Part shown: in pieces, positions 6,360 to 13,907 of the stretch | Layout: each line of letters starts with the position of its first letter | Numbering within the stretch: the stretch's first letter is position 1 | NCBI GenBank assembly: GCA_049688015.1 | Contig: JBAVJZ010000022.1 | Coordinates: 1-17,383, forward strand | Direction of reading: 5' to 3' | Length of the DNA stretch: 17,383 nt | Source: CSP1-8 sp049688015 | GTDB taxonomy: Bacteria; Desulfobacterota; Deferrimicrobia; Deferrimicrobiales; Deferrimicrobiaceae | Notes under the pieces: generated by a model | Seen by the model: the letters and a program-made list of their open reading frames with translations, nothing else | The model's database searches: none | What the model was told of the DNA's origin: nothing | Position numbers and translations under genes: made by a program

Positions 6360-8135
6360 TTATGACCCGCCTCTTACGTAGTAGTAATTGATGATGTCGC
6401 GCTTGGTGATCATGGTGACGATTTCGTCCCGGGCGTCCTCTAACACCACCGGCATTTCGTCGACGTTCAGGAGCGCCATCTTGTCCAACGCCTGCTGCAG
6501 CGTATCGTTCCAGAGAACGCGTTCGACGTTTGGGGTGGCCACATCGCGGGCGAGGATCAGGTGGTTGATCGACTCCTCGAACATGAATTCCCGGACGTCG
6601 TTGATCGACAGGATCCCCGTCATTTTCCCCTCCCGGTTCACCACGGGGTAATAGATCTCCCGGGAGTTGATCATGATCTGCACCATCTGGCCGAACGGCA
6701 TCTCCTCGGGAATCCGGTTCACCGGCCTCATTTTTACCGCCTCGTGGACGGAGATCCTCTCGAGGAGACCGCGGGAAAACTCGGTGACGTGCGCCGGCGA
6801 TGCCATGCGACTGATCAGCTGTTTCTCGTACAGACTGACCTTACGAAGCAGGAGGTAGGAGATGGACGAAACCAGCATCAGCGGGACCAGCAGGGTATAG
6901 CTGGAACTCATCTCGCACGCCATGATGATCGAGGCGATCGGCACCTTGGCCACGCCGGCGAAAAAACCGCCCATCCCCACCAGCATGAAAGAGTTGGGGT
7001 GGACGATCCAGCCGGGTGCGACCTTCTGCCCGAAAAACCCGAAGGCCCCGCCCAGCATGGCCCCGATGAAGATGGAGGGGCCGAATACGCCTCCGCTTCC
7101 CCCGGAGCTGATGGTGCAGGAGGTCGCCAGGATCTTGAGCAGCGCGAGCAGCAGCATCATCCACCAGATGATCTTCCCCTCCAGGGCCATCTGGATCCAT
7201 CCGTATCCTCCATCGAGGATCGCAGGGGAAAGGAAGGAGATGACCCCCAGCATCAGGCCGCCTATGGCGGGCTTCAGCATGTTGCTGATCCGGAGAGGGT
7301 GGAAGAATTTGTCCCGGAGGTCGTAGAAGACCCGGATGTAGAAATAGCCGACCAGCGCGCAGACGACCCCGAAGAGGGCGTACGGCACCAGCTCGGACGT
7401 CAGTTCGAAATCGACCCGGCCGGGGAAGAAGAGGGCCTTTCTCCCGTAGACCTGGGTGTAGACGGAACTCGCGATGATGGAGGAGATGATGCAGGGGAGG
7501 ATCCCCTCGTACTCGAACTCCGTCTCCCGGTAGAGGACCTCGGGGGCGAACAGGGCCGCCCCCAGGGGGGCCTGGAAGATCGCCCCGATGCCGCCCGCCG
7601 CCCCGGCCAGCACGAGGATGCGTTGGTCCCTTGCCTTAAGGTTGAGGGTCGACGAAAGGAACGCCGCGAAGCCGGAACCGATCTGGGCGATCGGTCCCTC
7701 TTTCCCCGCGGATCCCCCGCTGCCGATGGTGAGCGCCGATGCGATGATCTTCACGATCGGGACGCGCCTGCGGATCTGGCCCCCTTTCTGATGGAAGGCT
7801 TCGATCATGGCGTCGGTCCCGTGCCCTTCCGCCTCCGGCGCGAGGCTGTACACCAGGATGCCGGAGGCCAGCCCTCCGAGGGCCGGAATGATAAGAAACC
7901 AGTAGGAGTGCTTTTCGATGATCTCGGCGGCAAGGGTCGCGGGAGAACCCCTGCCGGGTTCCAAATATCCGGTCACCAGGTGCAGCCCCTCGAGTGCGAG
8001 GTGGAGCATCTGGTCAAACAGAACGGCCCCCAGGCCCGCCACCAACCCCACGGCAATGCTAAGAAGCGTCAGGCGGAATTGCCTGGGCCATGCGGAAACC
8101 GTGCGAAGGATCCAGTCTTTCCCCCAGCGGGACAC
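6360..8135 (-). CDS. ClC-family chloride channel/antiporter with C-terminal CBS pair
   Basis: An inner-membrane anion transporter of the voltage-gated chloride channel family, 591 residues from GTG 8135. It has the GKEGP motif with the external gating Glu (about residue 146), GGVFGP (about 350-355), and many membrane helices to about residue 435. Two cytoplasmic CBS domains follow (about 465-525 and 535-588), probably sensing adenine nucleotides. The selectivity motif usually written GSGIP reads GHGTD. The position of the internal proton Glu (E203 in E. coli ClcA) appears to be Val in FAPEVLYRE. GTG 8135 is preferred because CAGGAG lies 6 bases upstream. The longer TTG 8204 start has no ribosome site and would lie upstream of the transcription start predicted from the promoter at 8193-8221. 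It is the first gene of a likely operon with the radical SAM gene. Confidence 0.92.
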   Translation of the reverse strand: MSRWGKDWILRTVSAWPRQFRLTLLSIAVGLVAGLGAVLFDQMLHLALEGLHLVTGYLEPGRGSPATLAAEIIEKHSYWFLIIPALGGLASGILVYSLAPEAEGHGTDAMIEAFHQKGGQIRRRVPIVKIIASALTIGSGGSAGKEGPIAQIGSGFAAFLSSTLNLKARDQRILVLAGAAGGIGAIFQAPLGAALFAPEVLYRETEFEYEGILPCIISSIIASSVYTQVYGRKALFFPGRVDFELTSELVPYALFGVVCALVGYFYIRVFYDLRDKFFHPLRISNMLKPAIGGLMLGVISFLSPAILDGGYGWIQMALEGKIIWWMMLLLALLKILATSCTISSGGSGGVFGPSIFIGAMLGGAFGFFGQKVAPGWIVHPNSFMLVGMGGFFAGVAKVPIASIIMACEMSSSYTLLVPLMLVSSISYLLLRKVSLYEKQLISRMASPAHVTEFSRGLLERISVHEAVKMRPVNRIPEEMPFGQMVQIMINSREIYYPVVNREGKMTGILSINDVREFMFEESINHLILARDVATPNVERVLWNDTLQQALDKMALLNVDEMPVVLEDARDEIVTMITKRDIINYYYVRGGS

Positions 8136-8192
8136 GCCTCTCTCCTGAGAGATTCCTGCCAACTTCTGTCTCCGGGACCAGTATTCCCATAG

Positions 8193-8221
8193 ATCATATT
8201 TCAAGACTGTGTTTTATCCAA
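8193..8221 (-). promoter_or_regulatory. Sigma70-type promoter of the ClC gene
   Basis: On the - strand, TTGGAT (8221-8216) and TATGAT (8198-8193) are separated by exactly 17 bases, matching 4 of 6 and 5 of 6 consensus bases. Transcription would begin near 8186, about 50 bases upstream of the GTG start at 8135. This argues against translation from TTG 8204. Confidence 0.6.
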
Positions 8222-8236
8222 ACAGATCTCCCTCTT

Positions 8237-8269
8237 CCGTCTCGATTCTTTTTCCTTCAGGTGAGACGG
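8237..8269. promoter_or_regulatory. 7-bp inverted repeat in the divergent ClC/aldolase region
   Basis: CCGTCTC (8237-8243) and GAGACGG (8263-8269) form a perfect inverted repeat with a 19-base spacer. It lies just upstream of the ClC promoter and could be an operator, but it is short enough to be chance. Confidence 0.3.
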
Positions 8270-8407
8270 GAACCAATTCCGATACGGGGGTCACCAACCG
8301 GAAGTCTAACGTTCCTCTTCGTGCCTGAGTTTCCCCGGGGCGGCCGTGATTCGCCTGCCGTCGTGAAACCGGTATTCCTCAAACGAATCCAAACAGAAAG
8401 ATAATTT

Positions 8408-8442
8408 GCCTTTCAACGCCCGGTTTTCGGCAAAGGCCGGGC
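8408..8442 (+). promoter_or_regulatory. Possible H-type pseudoknot in the aldolase leader
   Basis: GCCTTT (8408-8413) can pair with AAAGGC (8432-8437), and GCCCGG (8418-8423) can pair with CCGGGC (8437-8442). The order A-B-A'-B' is that of a pseudoknot; the two stems share only one base. It ends about 15 bases before the purine-rich ribosome site of the aldolase. It matches no riboswitch class I recognise. Confidence 0.35.
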
Positions 8443-8470
8443 ACACCCCAAACGAAAGAGGGGGAAACGT

Positions 8471-9493
8471 ATGCCACCCAGGGGAATGGAATCGGTTGCT
8501 CGGTCGCTGGTCGCGGAAGGAAAGGGAATTTTGGCAGCCGATGAAAGTTCGCCCACGATCGAAAAGAGGTTCCGGAGCATCAACCTGCCCTCCAGCGAGG
8601 AGAACCGCCGCTCCTACCGGGAGTTGCTATTCACCACCCCCGGATTTTCCGAGTTCATCAGCGGTGTCATTTTGTACGACGAGACGATCCGGCAGAAGGC
8701 GAGGGACGGCACATCCTTCCCCCAGGTTCTCTCCGGGCAGGGAACCATCCCCGGCATCAAAGTGGACACGGGGGCGAAGTCCCTCGCCGGCTTTCCGGGG
8801 GAGAAGGTCACGGAGGGACTTGCCGGTCTGCGGGAGCGGCTCTCCGAATACCGGGAGAGGGGGGCCCGTTTCGCGAAGTGGCGCGCCGTGATCGTCATCG
8901 GGGACGGCATTCCGACGGCGTTCTGCATCAAGGCGAATGCCCACGCGCTCGCGCGCTACGCGGCCCTGTGCCAGGAGGCGGACCTGGTTCCCATCGTGGA
9001 ACCCGAGGTGCTCATGGATGGTTCCCACACCATCGATCGCTGCGAGGAGGTGACGACCGCCACCCTTGCCGTCGTCTTTTCCGAACTTCTCGAGCATCGC
9101 GTGCCCCTCGAAGGGACGCTCCTCAAACCCAACATGGTCCTCTCCGGAAAGGATTGCCCGAAACAGGCGGGCCCATCCGAAGTGGCCAAGGCGACCGTCC
9201 GGTGCCTGCGCCGTACCGTCCCCTCCGCCGTTCCCGGGATCGTCTTTCTCTCGGGCGGCCAAAGCCCGGAACAGGCGACTCTGCACCTGAGCGCCATGAA
9301 CGCACTGGGCAGGCATCCCTGGGAGCTGAGTTTCTCCTACGGGCGAGCTCTGCAGGAGCCGGTCCTCAAGGCATGGAAGGGGGATCCGGAAAACGTCGCC
9401 ACCGCCCAGAGCGCCTTCCACCACCGGGCGCGATGCAACAGCGCGGCGCGTTTCGGCAAGTACACCAAGGAGATGGAAGTCACGGCCGCCTGA
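8471..9493 (+). CDS. Class I fructose-bisphosphate aldolase
   Basis: A 340-residue Schiff-base aldolase of the animal/plant type, splitting fructose 1,6-bisphosphate to glyceraldehyde 3-phosphate and dihydroxyacetone phosphate in glycolysis, or the reverse in gluconeogenesis. The catalytic residues known in rabbit aldolase are all recognisable: Asp24 in LAADES, Lys97 in GIKVDTG, Lys136 in FAKWRAV, the VEPEV glutamates (177/179), and the Schiff-base Lys219 in GTLLKPNMV. The substrate-phosphate loop GGQSPEQATLHL follows. The length is slightly below the roughly 360 residues of eukaryotic forms, because the C-terminal tail is short and lacks the mobile Tyr. ATG 8471 follows GAAAGAGGGGG. The thiol peroxidase gene follows 67 bases later on the same strand, so the two may share a transcript. 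This aldolase needs no metal, unlike class II enzymes. Confidence 0.95.
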   Translation: MPPRGMESVARSLVAEGKGILAADESSPTIEKRFRSINLPSSEENRRSYRELLFTTPGFSEFISGVILYDETIRQKARDGTSFPQVLSGQGTIPGIKVDTGAKSLAGFPGEKVTEGLAGLRERLSEYRERGARFAKWRAVIVIGDGIPTAFCIKANAHALARYAALCQEADLVPIVEPEVLMDGSHTIDRCEEVTTATLAVVFSELLEHRVPLEGTLLKPNMVLSGKDCPKQAGPSEVAKATVRCLRRTVPSAVPGIVFLSGGQSPEQATLHLSAMNALGRHPWELSFSYGRALQEPVLKAWKGDPENVATAQSAFHHRARCNSAARFGKYTKEMEVTAA

Positions 9494-9560
9494 CAGCGCA
9501 CCTGCGGGAAGGCGCAGACTGCGGCCGGCAACCCCCCATTCCCGGAAGGAGGAGGAGACG

Positions 9561-10076
9561 ATGCAAGAGCGGAAAGGCATCATCACGTTCAAGGGAAACC
9601 CGATGACACTGCTGGGGCCGGAGATCCGGACGGGTGACAAGGCCCCCGATTTCCGGGTCGTGGACAACGCCCTGTCGCCTGTGACTTTGGCGGATTTCCG
9701 GGGGAAGATAAAGATCTTGAGCGCCGTCCCGTCCCTGGACACGCCCACGTGCGACACGGAGACCCGCCGGTTCAACAAGGAAGCGGCGAAACTCCCGGAG
9801 AACGCGGTCGTGCTGACCATCAGCCTGGACCTTCCCTTCGCCCAAAAACGGTGGTGCGCGGCGGCGGGAGTGGACAAGGTAAAGACGCTGTCCGACTATC
9901 AGGACCGCTCCTTCGCTTCAGCCTACGGCGTGCTGATCAAGGAGCTGAAGCTTTTGTCCCGATCCGTTTTCGTCGTCGACGGGAAGGACGTGGTCCGCTA
10001 TGTCCAGCACGTAGGGGAGGTGGCCAAGGAGCCCGACTACGACGCTGTCCTGTCCGCGGTGAAGGGGCTCGTCTAG
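9561..10076 (+). CDS. tpx: Thiol peroxidase Tpx (atypical 2-Cys peroxiredoxin)
   Basis: A 171-residue cytoplasmic peroxiredoxin that reduces hydrogen and organic peroxides with thioredoxin as donor. The peroxidatic site is SLDTPTCDTETRRFN with Cys64 and Thr61. The resolving Cys99 is in FAQKRWCAAAG, the spacing typical of Tpx rather than AhpC or BCP. The N-terminal beta-hairpin ITFKGNPMTLLG and the C-terminal SVFVVDGKDVVRYVQHV are also Tpx signatures. The length matches the family (about 167). The start ATG 9561 has a very strong GGAGGAGGAG ribosome site. A second in-frame ATG at 9603 would cut the hairpin and is unlikely. Co-directional with the aldolase 67 bases upstream; a protective role during oxygen exposure is expected in an anaerobe. 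Confidence 0.96.
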   Translation: MQERKGIITFKGNPMTLLGPEIRTGDKAPDFRVVDNALSPVTLADFRGKIKILSAVPSLDTPTCDTETRRFNKEAAKLPENAVVLTISLDLPFAQKRWCAAAGVDKVKTLSDYQDRSFASAYGVLIKELKLLSRSVFVVDGKDVVRYVQHVGEVAKEPDYDAVLSAVKGLV

Positions 10077-10379
10077 ATCCGCCTCCTGGCGTAAGGAAAG
10101 ACCGTCCGGCGAGACAAGGGCGACGGCTGGCATGGGTGTCCGGGAGGGAGGAAGTTCCCGTGGTTGAGAGGATTAACAATAAAATGCAATAATTGGGAAC
10201 AAGATCCGATCGGCAGCGTGGGATCCGAGGGGAATCCCGCTACGCCCGGTTCGGAATGGTTTTTCATGGGGCAGTTCCCGCTCCGGCAGGCGGTTCGCAT
10301 TTCACCCGACAAACCCCATTAGGAATACGCAGGAAAGGCGATCCCAGGGGATCAACTGGAGAGCGAACAGGAGGGAACC
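10077..10379 (+). other. 303-base gap: promoter and structured leader of the CmpX-like gene
   Basis: No coding sequence is supported here. The left 85 bases follow the tpx stop and show no clear terminator. The promoter at 10164-10193 comes next. In the leader an imperfect hairpin pairs AGC/GGGAT (10215-10217, 10220-10224) with ATCCC/GCT (10234-10241). The remainder up to the GGAGGG ribosome site before 10380 shows nothing I recognise. Confidence 0.5.
10164..10193 (+). promoter_or_regulatory. Sigma70-type promoter with extended -10, upstream of the CmpX-like gene
   Basis: TTGAGA (10164-10169) is followed after 18 bases by AATAAT (10188-10193), and TG one base before the -10 box makes an extended -10 (TGCAATAAT). 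It lies in the AT-rich patch of an otherwise GC-rich gap. Transcription would start near 10200, giving a leader of about 180 bases. Confidence 0.55.
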
Positions 10380-11879
10380 ATGCAAAGCATGATGAACGAA
10401 ATTTTCGGCTCCTTGGGAACCTACATCCCCAGTCTCATCGGCGCTCTGGCGATCTTGGTAATCGGATGGCTGATCGCGCTGGCCATCTCGAGTATCGGGG
10501 AGAAAGCTCTACGCAAGATGGGGTTGAACGAGCGGATGACCCGCCTGACCGGTGTGGATGAGCCGGGAAAACGGATCGACCTGGAAAAGGGGATCGGAAA
10601 GGGTCTGTTCTATCTGATCATGCTCTTTGTGCTGGTTGCGTTCTTCCAGACCTTGCGCGTCCCCCTCATCACGGAACCGATCAACCGTCTCCTGAACCAG
10701 GTGTTCGAATTCGTCCCCAAGGTGGCAGGAGCGGCCCTCCTGCTGGTGGTCGCTTTGGTCGTGGCGAAGGTGCTGAACATGATCGTCCTGAAAGGGCTCG
10801 GAGCAGCCGACATCGACGAGCGGTTCGGCCGCAAGGAGGGAGCGGAAGGGAAAACGGTATCCCTGTCGAAATCGATCGCGGAAGCAGTGTACTGGCTTGT
10901 CTTGCTGCTGTTTCTTCCGGCCGTGCTCGGAGCCCTGTCCCTGCAGGGGATTCTCAGTCCGGTACAGGAAATGTTCAACAAGCTCCTGGGCTTTCTCCCC
11001 AACATCATCTCGGCGGGCGTTCTCTTCCTGATCGGATGGTTCGTGGCGCGCATCGTCCGGCAAATCCTGACGAATCTGCTTGCTGCCGTGGGAGCGGATA
11101 GTCTCGGCGAGAAGGCGGGACTGTCCCAGGTGCTGGGAGAACAGAAGCTGTCCGGACTCGTCGGGCTGATCGTGTACATCTTCATCCTCATCCCGATCGC
11201 CATCGCGGCCCTGAATACCCTGCAGTTAGAGTCCATCACGGCGCCGGCCAGCAACATGCTGAACATGATCCTCGAGACGCTTCCGAGACTCTTCGCGGCC
11301 GCCGTCCTACTGGGGATCGCCTACGCGGCGGGAAAGATGATATCCGGCCTGGTCAGCAGCCTACTCGAGGGGATCGGGTTCAACAACGTCCTGGCCCGCC
11401 TCGGACTGGGACAGGAGACCCACGAAGGGGAATGGACCCCGTCGGCGGTCGTGGGGAGCGTGGTGCTTCTGATGATCCTGTTCTTCGCCTCTCTCGAGGC
11501 ATCCCGGCTGCTCGGCTTTGAAGTGGTTGCGACGCTCGTGGCCGAGTTCATCGTCTTCGCGGGGCATATCCTCACGGGGCTGGTCATCTTCGCAGTGGGG
11601 CTTGCGCTCGCGAACGCCGTATCCGGAGCGCTCACGGCCACGGGAACGACCCAGTCCAATTTCCTGGGTATTGCCGCAAAGGTGGCCATCATCGTTCTAG
11701 CGGGCGCGATGGCGCTGCGGCAGATGGGACTGGCGAACGAAATCATCAACATCGCGTTCGGAATGCTGTTGGGAGCGGTCGCGATCGCCGTGGCCATCGC
11801 CTTCGGCATCGGCGGACGCGACATCGCGGCGGCCGAACTGGAGAAATGGGTCTGGTCGCTGAAATCGAAGCAGGAGTAG
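10380..11879 (+). CDS. Mechanosensitive-channel-like protein with five TM-helix repeats (CmpX-like)
   Basis: A 499-residue inner-membrane protein made of five repeats of about 95 residues. Each repeat begins with a helix of the pattern Pro-x3-Gly/Ala...Gly-Trp-x-x-Ala (about 8-38, 108-138, 200-232, 299-329, 385-417) and is followed by an amphipathic stretch and a second hydrophobic helix (about 71-90, 164-185, 257-280, 354-375, 429-447). This is the conserved TM-helix repeat found in CmpX of Pseudomonas and in MscS-related proteins. The ending AFGIGGRDIAAAELEKW resembles the junction after the MscS pore helix, but no complete MscS beta domain follows. It is therefore probably involved in osmotic or envelope stress; channel activity is unproven. 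ATG 10380 has GGAGGG as ribosome site. It is a single-gene unit with its own promoter. Confidence 0.88.
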   Translation: MQSMMNEIFGSLGTYIPSLIGALAILVIGWLIALAISSIGEKALRKMGLNERMTRLTGVDEPGKRIDLEKGIGKGLFYLIMLFVLVAFFQTLRVPLITEPINRLLNQVFEFVPKVAGAALLLVVALVVAKVLNMIVLKGLGAADIDERFGRKEGAEGKTVSLSKSIAEAVYWLVLLLFLPAVLGALSLQGILSPVQEMFNKLLGFLPNIISAGVLFLIGWFVARIVRQILTNLLAAVGADSLGEKAGLSQVLGEQKLSGLVGLIVYIFILIPIAIAALNTLQLESITAPASNMLNMILETLPRLFAAAVLLGIAYAAGKMISGLVSSLLEGIGFNNVLARLGLGQETHEGEWTPSAVVGSVVLLMILFFASLEASRLLGFEVVATLVAEFIVFAGHILTGLVIFAVGLALANAVSGALTATGTTQSNFLGIAAKVAIIVLAGAMALRQMGLANEIINIAFGMLLGAVAIAVAIAFGIGGRDIAAAELEKWVWSLKSKQE

Positions 11880-11892
11880 AAGGGAGGACCTA

Positions 11893-11911
11893 CCATCCGC
11901 CAGGCGGATGG
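11893..11911. terminator. 19-base perfect palindrome between convergent genes
   Basis: CCATCCGCC, a central A, and GGCGGATGG form a perfect inverted repeat inside the 40-base gap between two convergent stop codons. As RNA it folds to a 7-bp stem with a CCAGG loop on either strand. There is no T-run on either side, so it is a possible bidirectional terminator or barrier. Confidence 0.45.
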
Positions 11912-11919
11912 AGCAAGCC

Positions 11920-12948
11920 CTATGTCCACCGGAAGAGCCAAAGGGCGCCCGCGAAACATAGGGCGCCCCAGAGACCCATCACAAGGAAGTGGGGCCAAAG
12001 CATGGCAAGGTGCGCTCCGTCGGTCATGACCCCCCGGAGACCGTCGATCAGTGCAGTAAGAGGGAGGGCACGGATCAGCGGTTGAAGGAAATCGGGGAAC
12101 CGGCTGGTGGAGAAGAAGACCCCCGAAACGACGATCATCGGGAACGTAGCGAGGTTGATCAGCCCCGAGATCGTCGCGGTCGTGCGGGCGCGGCTGGCAA
12201 CAAGCGTCCCGAGGCCGGCGAAGCAGAGAGCCCCGGCCACCGCCACCGCCGACAGGGAGAGCAGCGACCCCGCCGAGGACACGCCGAAGATCAGCCAGGA
12301 AAGGAAGAGAAGGGGAACGACCTCGAGAGGAACGAAAGTAAGCCTCGCCAGCATGTGCCCCAGGAGAAAGTCCCGTTTCCGCATCGGCGTCGCAAGCTGC
12401 AGCTTGAGAAGCTTCCGGATCCGGTCCTCGACGATCACCCACCCGATTCCCCACAACCCGCCTCCCATCAGGTTCATGCCGAGCAATCCCGGCACGAGGA
12501 AGTCGATGTAGCGAGCTCCGGGTTCCGAGACGAGGCTGTCTGAGACCCCGAGCGGGTCGGTTTGTCCCGCGGCATGCTGGAGTGCCCGGTCCACCCGCTC
12601 CCTTGCGAGACGACTCTCGGGACGGGTCGGGTCGTACCGGAAGACGACCGGGTCCCCGGGGATGACGATGACCACCGCCCGCCCCGTGCGAAGACGCTGG
12701 TCCGCCGCCTCGCGGGAGAGCACCTCGACGCGCATCCCGCTGTCCGCCTGCAGGCCCCGTTCGATCATTACCGCCCCGGGGCCGTCGACCACCACGACGT
12801 TGGTCGGGCGGGGGTGTTCCCCGCGGAAGGCGATTCCCAGTGCGACCGCCAGGAGGATCGGGAAAATAAACGTCCAGAAGATCGTCTCGGGATGCCGCAG
12901 ACTTTCGAGGAGTCTCGCCAGCACGAGATGGCGAAGCGGTCTACTCAT
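11920..12948 (-). CDS. ABC-2 type transporter permease
   Basis: A 342-residue permease subunit of an ABC-2 exporter. One N-terminal helix (about 22-40) is followed by an extracytoplasmic domain (about 42-145) and then five helices: about 149-172, 204-222, 229-250, 261-280 and 317-340. The ABC-2 signature region is visible as FLVPGLLGMNLMGGGLWGIG (150-169). The ATG at 12948 overlaps the end of the ATPase gene by 8 bases (the ATPase stop is at 12941-12943), which implies translational coupling. A longer frame upstream exists but lies wholly over the ATPase gene. The substrate cannot be told. DrrB/YhhJ-type permeases move drugs, lipids or polymers, and CcmB- or NosY-type partners would be other options in an operon with a cytochrome. 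There are no sequence signs of CcmB. Confidence 0.92.
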   Translation of the reverse strand: MSRPLRHLVLARLLESLRHPETIFWTFIFPILLAVALGIAFRGEHPRPTNVVVVDGPGAVMIERGLQADSGMRVEVLSREAADQRLRTGRAVVIVIPGDPVVFRYDPTRPESRLARERVDRALQHAAGQTDPLGVSDSLVSEPGARYIDFLVPGLLGMNLMGGGLWGIGWVIVEDRIRKLLKLQLATPMRKRDFLLGHMLARLTFVPLEVVPLLFLSWLIFGVSSAGSLLSLSAVAVAGALCFAGLGTLVASRARTTATISGLINLATFPMIVVSGVFFSTSRFPDFLQPLIRALPLTALIDGLRGVMTDGAHLAMLWPHFLVMGLWGALCFAGALWLFRWT

Positions 12949-13900
12949 CACGGTATTGTCTCCCGGTGAGCGATACGTAGACGTCCTCGAGCGTTGCCTG
13001 TCGAAGCGTGAGGTGGGCGAGGGAGGCGGATTGGGCCCGGCAAAGATCGAGCAGCGCGGGGACGGTGACATGCGCTTCCCGTACGGATACGAGGAGCGCT
13101 CCGTTCTCCCGCCTGACCGACGTTACCCCGGCAAGACTCCGGACGACCTCGTCCTCCACGTCCCCCGCCGCCATCTCGACCTCGACGACGAGGTTTCCGT
13201 CGAGTGAGGCGATCAGTTCGCCGGGCGACCCTATGGCGATCGCCTTCCCGCGCTCGATGATGGCGACCCGGTCACAGAGGCGCTGCGCCTCCTCCATGTA
13301 ATGGGTTGACACGAGGATGGTGCACCCCCTGTCCTTGTAAGAGAGAATCGAGTCGCCGAACTGGAGGCGTGCCTGGGGGTCAAGCCCCGTCGTCGGCTCG
13401 TCCAGGACGAGCAGTTCCGGGTCCCCCACCAAAGCGCAGGCAAGTGCCAACCGCTGTCTCTGCCCGCCGGAGAGCTTGCTCGTCCAGGAGCGGGCCTTCT
13501 CCTCGAGCCCCACTTCCCGGATGACGGACGGGACGTCGCGGCCCCGGGGGTAGAAGCTGCGAAACAGCGTCACCACCTCCGCTACCTTGAGACGTTCCGG
13601 GAAACGTGTCTCCTGCAGGGAGACCCCGATACGCGAACGAAGCCTGCGATCGTCCTTCCCCCACGTTTGCCCGAGAACGACGACTTGCCCGGACGTAGGT
13701 TTCTGCAGGCCGATCAGGATCTCGATGGTCGTCGTTTTTCCCGCGCCGTTGGGACCGAGCAGACCGAAACATTCCCCGGCACGGATTTCCAGGTCCAGGA
13801 AGTCCACTGCGACGACGTCGTCGTAGCGCTTGACGACGCCAAAGAGGGAAACTGCCGGCCCCCGTGCCCCTTCCGGTCCGGCAAAGGGAAGCGTCTTCAT
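12941..13900 (-). CDS. ABC transporter ATP-binding protein
   Basis: A 319-residue ATPase that powers the permease overlapping its end. Walker A is GPNGAGKT (49-56), the Q-loop is in SLQETRFPERL (94-104), the signature is LSGGQRQRL (143-151), Walker B is LLVLDEP (163-169), and the H-loop is STHYMEEA with His200. The roughly 100-residue C-terminal extension (VVEVEMAAGDVEDEVV onward) is typical of DrrA/CcmA-like exporter ATPases. The ATG at 13900 is chosen because the region upstream reads into the Lgt-like gene and GGAGTCAGGTG lies before it. It starts 7 bases after the Lgt-like stop codon (13908), so the two are coupled. All catalytic residues are present. Confidence 0.95.
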   Translation of the reverse strand: MKTLPFAGPEGARGPAVSLFGVVKRYDDVVAVDFLDLEIRAGECFGLLGPNGAGKTTTIEILIGLQKPTSGQVVVLGQTWGKDDRRLRSRIGVSLQETRFPERLKVAEVVTLFRSFYPRGRDVPSVIREVGLEEKARSWTSKLSGGQRQRLALACALVGDPELLVLDEPTTGLDPQARLQFGDSILSYKDRGCTILVSTHYMEEAQRLCDRVAIIERGKAIAIGSPGELIASLDGNLVVEVEMAAGDVEDEVVRSLAGVTSVRRENGALLVSVREAHVTVPALLDLCRAQSASLAHLTLRQATLEDVYVSLTGRQYRDE

Positions 13901-13907
13901 GGATTCA

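Noticed and set aside
6561..8192. 543-residue + strand frame antisense to the ClC gene
   Set aside because: Composition is dominated by Asp, His, Arg and Gly with no recognisable domain; it is the usual shadow of a GC-rich membrane protein gene.
8205..8470. Fluoride riboswitch upstream of the ClC gene
   Set aside because: No motif like the conserved crcB core is seen, and the protein has GKEGP rather than the altered gate motif of fluoride-type ClC proteins.
8627..9877. 416-residue - strand frame opposite the aldolase and tpx genes
   Set aside because: It crosses two well-identified genes and has no motif or signal of its own.
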